Positions 33,317 to 36,192 of a DNA stretch of 36,192 nt are shown piece after piece. Both the position numbers and the translations under genes were made by a program. Within the stretch, counting starts at the first letter, position 1; every line of letters starts with the position of its first letter. Source of the stretch: Planctomycetota bacterium (lineage in GTDB: Bacteria > Planctomycetota > Phycisphaerae > WQYP01); NCBI GenBank assembly GCA_021790385.1, contig JAJYDW010000004.1:1-36192 (forward strand), read 5' to 3'. The notes below the pieces were generated by a model. That model searched no databases and was not told the DNA's origin. It was given only the letters and a program-made list of their open reading frames with translations.

Positions 33317-35479
33317 ATGACTATATCAGTAGTAGGCATCAATTATCTCAGGCGGCCTCGTCCGTCACGAATCAGGGACGTTTTTGCCGCCTGCCTTGCG
33401 CTCGGCGGAAGTGGTTTGATATTGGTGGGTTGCGCCACGTCCGGATGCGCCAACCACTCGCACGCCCGGGGACGCAATCCGGTGTCGTCTGTGGCTCCGC
33501 CGAAAAAGGCAGTCACAACTGCCGCAGCACCGCGTCAGGCGTTTTTGACGGCAGTAACCATCAATACTGCAAAGTTGCTCCGGAACGTGCCGCCGCTGCT
33601 ATTTGGCCAGAATATTGATTATCTTGGTGACGCGGGGGGGCTGTGGAACCCGATTCGGCGGGCACCAAGCGACCACGCATTAGCGATGCTGCGGCCGTTG
33701 CAGTTGGGGTTGGTTCGCTTTCCCGGCGGGGCGTTGGCCAACTGCTACAACTGGTCCGCCGCCATCGGGCCGCTGTCACGCCGCCAGCCGCAGAACACGC
33801 TGTGGGGTGCGGTGTACAGCCACATCAAAGGCCAGTGGAAACTTATTGGAGGACAGCTTCAATTACCTGTTTATGGTTTTGATGAGCACATGCAATGGGT
33901 CTCACAAGTTGGGGCAGCCGGTGCCATTGTCATCGTCAATGCCACCCATTTTTCCGGATCGCCGCAATGGAGCGGCTCGGCCCAGGAAGCAGCGGCATGG
34001 GTAGCTTACGCGAACAGCCATGTGCATGGCCCAGATGTTGTAATCGGTCCGGACAGTCGGGGGATAGATTGGCACACCAGTCGTTACTGGGCGAAAAAGC
34101 GGGCGGCCAATGGTCATCCCGCGCCTTATGGTGTGCGTTACTGGGAAATCGGCAACGAAGTGAATGTGCCGGATGAGGGTGCCGGTATAACCAGCAAGGT
34201 GTACGCGCGACGCGTGGTGAAATACGCCCAGGCGATGCGTGCTGTTGATCCATCTATTCAAATCGGCGCCGTGATGGGTTTCCAGGTTAAACGAAGTTGG
34301 TTAAAGCCGCTCCTGCACATCGCTGGCAATCAGATAAACTTTCTGATTTATCATTTCTACGGTCGTTTTTATGCCCATGAACAGGCCAAGCGCGCCTTCG
34401 CCAGAGGTTCCCAAGGCGTAGCTCTGGTTTTCTATAACAACGGGCGATTGACCACCCGTTTTCATTGGGCCGGTGGTAAAGGCACCATAGCCATTCGCGC
34501 ATTTGGCAGGTTTGCCGGCGGCACATGGCCAAAGATGCAGGTCAGCATAGACGGCCATGCCGTCGCCAAGCGGACTGTTGACAGTATGCGATCCCATCCC
34601 GGTTGGTACCGTATTCCCATTACGCTGGCGGCGGGCACGCATAGCCTCGGGATTGCTTTTATCAATAACTATTGGGGGCGCAACTTGTTTGTGAGGCGCG
34701 TACTCCTTCAGAGGGAATCTCAATCCACGATTCTCCATTGGACAACAGCAAAGAAAATCGCCGCAGCGTTGGCCGATTGGCCGATAGTTTTTGCCCGTGA
34801 GTTTAAGCAGATACAAAATGCGATTATCCGGTGGGTTCCGGCTGAGAAAAACCACATGCACGTGTTTGTTACAGAGTTTAACATCAACGCCAGTGGCAAC
34901 CAGCCTGGTGCGATACAGATTCAGTCTTTGCAGAGTGCGTTGATGGTTGATGGCATTTTGCAAAAAGCCCTGGCGGCACCACTATGTACGGAGACTAATT
35001 TCTGGTGCCTTAACTCCTGGTACTTCCGGGTATTGGGGATGTCTGGCGGTAAAGCCCCTTACTTTTCGCCAGCAGGATACGTTTATTCGCTATTTACACC
35101 GCTGCGCCGTGGCCAGGTGCTGGGGACGAGGGTCCATACCCGGTTATTTAAGAACTCCGCTGTGCCCAAGGTGAGCGCTGTAGCCGTACGGCATGGCGGG
35201 CGGATTGCGGTTAATCTGGTGAACTTCGATCCAGGCTATGCTACCCGTGTATCAATCCGCGTGCCGGGGTGGAAGTGGAATTGGGCCACGGCCACCATAC
35301 TCACCGGACCGGCACCAACTTCGCTTAACACGTCTGCCGCTCCGTGGACGGTGCATACCAAAACCGCCGACGTGTATTCTTATGGTGGAACAGCCAGCAT
35401 CATTATACCCGCCCACTCTGCGGTGACGATTGTGCTCGGCCAATCCGTGACCATGGGCCGTGGAGGAAACATCCCATGA
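33317..35479 (+). CDS. GH51-like arabinofuranosidase lipoprotein with internal carbohydrate-binding domain
   Basis: Encodes 720 aa; GAAGGA lies 8 nt upstream of the ATG at 33317. The N-terminal signal ends in a lipobox L-V-G-C with C39, so it is membrane-anchored and outward facing. The catalytic (beta/alpha)8 barrel has FGQNIDYLG, LVRFPGGALANCYNW, YWEIGNEV with acid/base E281, and VTEFNIN with nucleophile E520. Between these, residues ~362-470 insert a beta-rich module (FHWAGGKGTIAIRAFGRFAGG ... VSIDG ... AGTHSLGIAFINNYWGRNL) resembling CBM60/CBM36-type calcium-dependent xylan-binding domains. Usual GH51 proteins lack an insertion there. It likely trims arabinose or related side chains. Confidence 0.8.
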   Translation: MTISVVGINYLRRPRPSRIRDVFAACLALGGSGLILVGCATSGCANHSHARGRNPVSSVAPPKKAVTTAAAPRQAFLTAVTINTAKLLRNVPPLLFGQNIDYLGDAGGLWNPIRRAPSDHALAMLRPLQLGLVRFPGGALANCYNWSAAIGPLSRRQPQNTLWGAVYSHIKGQWKLIGGQLQLPVYGFDEHMQWVSQVGAAGAIVIVNATHFSGSPQWSGSAQEAAAWVAYANSHVHGPDVVIGPDSRGIDWHTSRYWAKKRAANGHPAPYGVRYWEIGNEVNVPDEGAGITSKVYARRVVKYAQAMRAVDPSIQIGAVMGFQVKRSWLKPLLHIAGNQINFLIYHFYGRFYAHEQAKRAFARGSQGVALVFYNNGRLTTRFHWAGGKGTIAIRAFGRFAGGTWPKMQVSIDGHAVAKRTVDSMRSHPGWYRIPITLAAGTHSLGIAFINNYWGRNLFVRRVLLQRESQSTILHWTTAKKIAAALADWPIVFAREFKQIQNAIIRWVPAEKNHMHVFVTEFNINASGNQPGAIQIQSLQSALMVDGILQKALAAPLCTETNFWCLNSWYFRVLGMSGGKAPYFSPAGYVYSLFTPLRRGQVLGTRVHTRLFKNSAVPKVSAVAVRHGGRIAVNLVNFDPGYATRVSIRVPGWKWNWATATILTGPAPTSLNTSAAPWTVHTKTADVYSYGGTASIIIPAHSAVTIVLGQSVTMGRGGNIP

Positions 35480-35631
35480 ATTTATATTTGCCTGTACTGT
35501 ATAGCCACTCAGTCATTGGTCGGATTTTAGAGTGTATTTGGGCAAACACCTTCACCTTGGCGATTGACGCCATGTGTCGCAATATCGAAATATTTTATCC
35601 GCCCAACAGCAAATGGGCTTTGTTACTATAA
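35476..35631 (+). CDS. Possible translationally coupled 51-aa ORF
   Basis: The ATG overlaps the GH51-like stop codon (ATGA), and GGAGG lies ~8 nt upstream, favouring coupled translation. The product (MNLYLPVLYSHSVIGRILE...) has no recognised domain; its middle is mildly hydrophobic. It may be spurious, since the ribosome binding site lies inside the upstream gene. Confidence 0.3.
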   Translation: MNLYLPVLYSHSVIGRILECIWANTFTLAIDAMCRNIEIFYPPNSKWALLL

Positions 35632-35654
35632 ATCACGTGAGGTTTGCCTTCACC

Positions 35655-35724
35655 GGCCGCGTGTCGCGGCCCACCGCAGCCCGTCCGGTTCGGCGGGCAA
35701 TGTTAACGAGAGCCCCACGGGGGC
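35655..35724 (+). promoter_or_regulatory. 5' leader hairpins before the last gene
   Basis: GGCCGCG-TGT-CGCGGCC (35655-35671) is a perfect 7 bp hairpin. GCCCC-ACG-GGGGC (35712-35724) is a 5 bp hairpin directly abutting the AAGGAG ribosome binding site (35725-35730). The second could affect translation of the gene at 35737. Confidence 0.4.
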
Positions 35725-35736
35725 AAGGAGTGTTTT

Positions 35737-36192
35737 ATGTTGTTCAAGTATTTCCCATTTTCTCACAGTTCATTTCCGGCGACACGTGTCGGCAATGATG
35801 GCCATTCGGGCGGCTTATCCCGCCAGGCCCTGCTGGCAACTGCGGTCTTGGCCGCGATTTTTACCGGCGCTGCCACCGTGAGCGCGACTAACTATACGTG
35901 GCTCGGAAACGGCGGCAACGGCAACTGGAGTACCACGGCCAATTGGGATACCAATGGTGTTCCACCCAATCCCAACGCTGGTTTAATCGTGATGCAGGGT
36001 GCCAACAACCTAAACTCTAATGTGGATGTAGGCACGGCACCGTATGGCATTAATCAGTTGGAGTTTTATACTGGAGCCGGCGCATTTACTCTTTCCGGCT
36101 ACGCATTACAGACCGACGCGACCAGTTCTTACATAAAGAATTTGGCTACCAACATTCAAACCATTAACAACGCCATAGAGGTTGCAACTGGC
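35737..36192 (+). CDS. Secreted beta-strand-repeat protein, cut by the window end
   Basis: The first 152 residues are present and the frame is open at the window edge. AAGGAG lies 6 nt upstream of the ATG at 35737. A long N-terminal signal (Arg-containing, then QALLATAVLAAIFTGAATVSA) precedes a mature part starting TNYTWLGNGGNGNWSTTANWD. That motif is typical of autotransporter-associated beta-strand-repeat and PEP-CTERM surface proteins of Planctomycetota and Verrucomicrobiota. The rest is Thr/Asn/Gly-rich beta-type sequence. A PEP-CTERM anchor may lie beyond the window. Confidence 0.8.
   Translation, partial: MLFKYFPFSHSSFPATRVGNDGHSGGLSRQALLATAVLAAIFTGAATVSATNYTWLGNGGNGNWSTTANWDTNGVPPNPNAGLIVMQGANNLNSNVDVGTAPYGINQLEFYTGAGAFTLSGYALQTDATSSYIKNLATNIQTINNAIEVATG

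Noticed and set aside
1..36192. CRISPR arrays, rRNA, intact transposases or phage genes
   Set aside because: None seen on either strand by reading; only the short non-autonomous element at 15206-15374 looks mobile.

Overview
The window looks like a chromosomal segment of a Planctomycetota bacterium, most likely Phycisphaerae-like. This is an inference. It rests on a TIGR03790-family secreted protein, a PEP-CTERM protein, an AraC/XylR-type regulator with a LacI-like sensor, a formylglycine sulfatase next to glycoside hydrolases, and a conserved anchored CxxC protein. No rRNA, tRNA, CRISPR array or intact transposase was found.

Region 1 (1-6.8 kb) is a cluster of very small genes of the environmental-stress type: two paralogous glycine-zipper proteins flanking a ferritin-like protein, a DUF3309 protein and a diverged relative, a DUF1328-like membrane protein, small anchored proteins, a lipoprotein, and a disordered charged protein. 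Intergenic DNA here carries a diverged ~250 bp repeat pair and a recurring GACAAAATG motif. Region 2 (7.0-9.1 kb) has a PEP-CTERM/DUF3494 (ice-binding-like) protein, then ~1.3 kb without a convincing gene but with a strong orphan terminator.

Region 3 (9.1-21.0 kb) is housekeeping metabolism. It holds aroC; a minus-strand run of an M20D amidohydrolase, a TIGR03790 protein and proC; two tandem PfkB-family kinases that share a 380 bp identical 3' segment; and a minus-strand accA, pyrE, flippase-like set. A 165 bp MITE with a TA target duplication sits in the promoter gap between the amidohydrolase and the first kinase.

Region 4 (21.0-26.9 kb) opens with a ~950 bp leader holding two copies of a structured RNA element with compensatory base changes. 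It is followed by a porin, a monoheme cytochrome c lipoprotein, a HAD hydrolase and an APC permease fused to a universal-stress domain.

Region 5 (27.0-36.2 kb) is a polysaccharide-use locus: sulfatase, GH130 phosphorylase, GH36 alpha-galactosidase, XylR-like regulator, a GH51-like lipoprotein with a carbohydrate-binding domain inside its catalytic domain, and the start of a secreted beta-strand-repeat protein cut by the window edge. The enzyme set suggests galactomannan- or arabinoxylan-type plant polysaccharide breakdown under control of the XylR-like protein.

The signal that best fits an undescribed element is the tandem RNA pair at 21450-21736.
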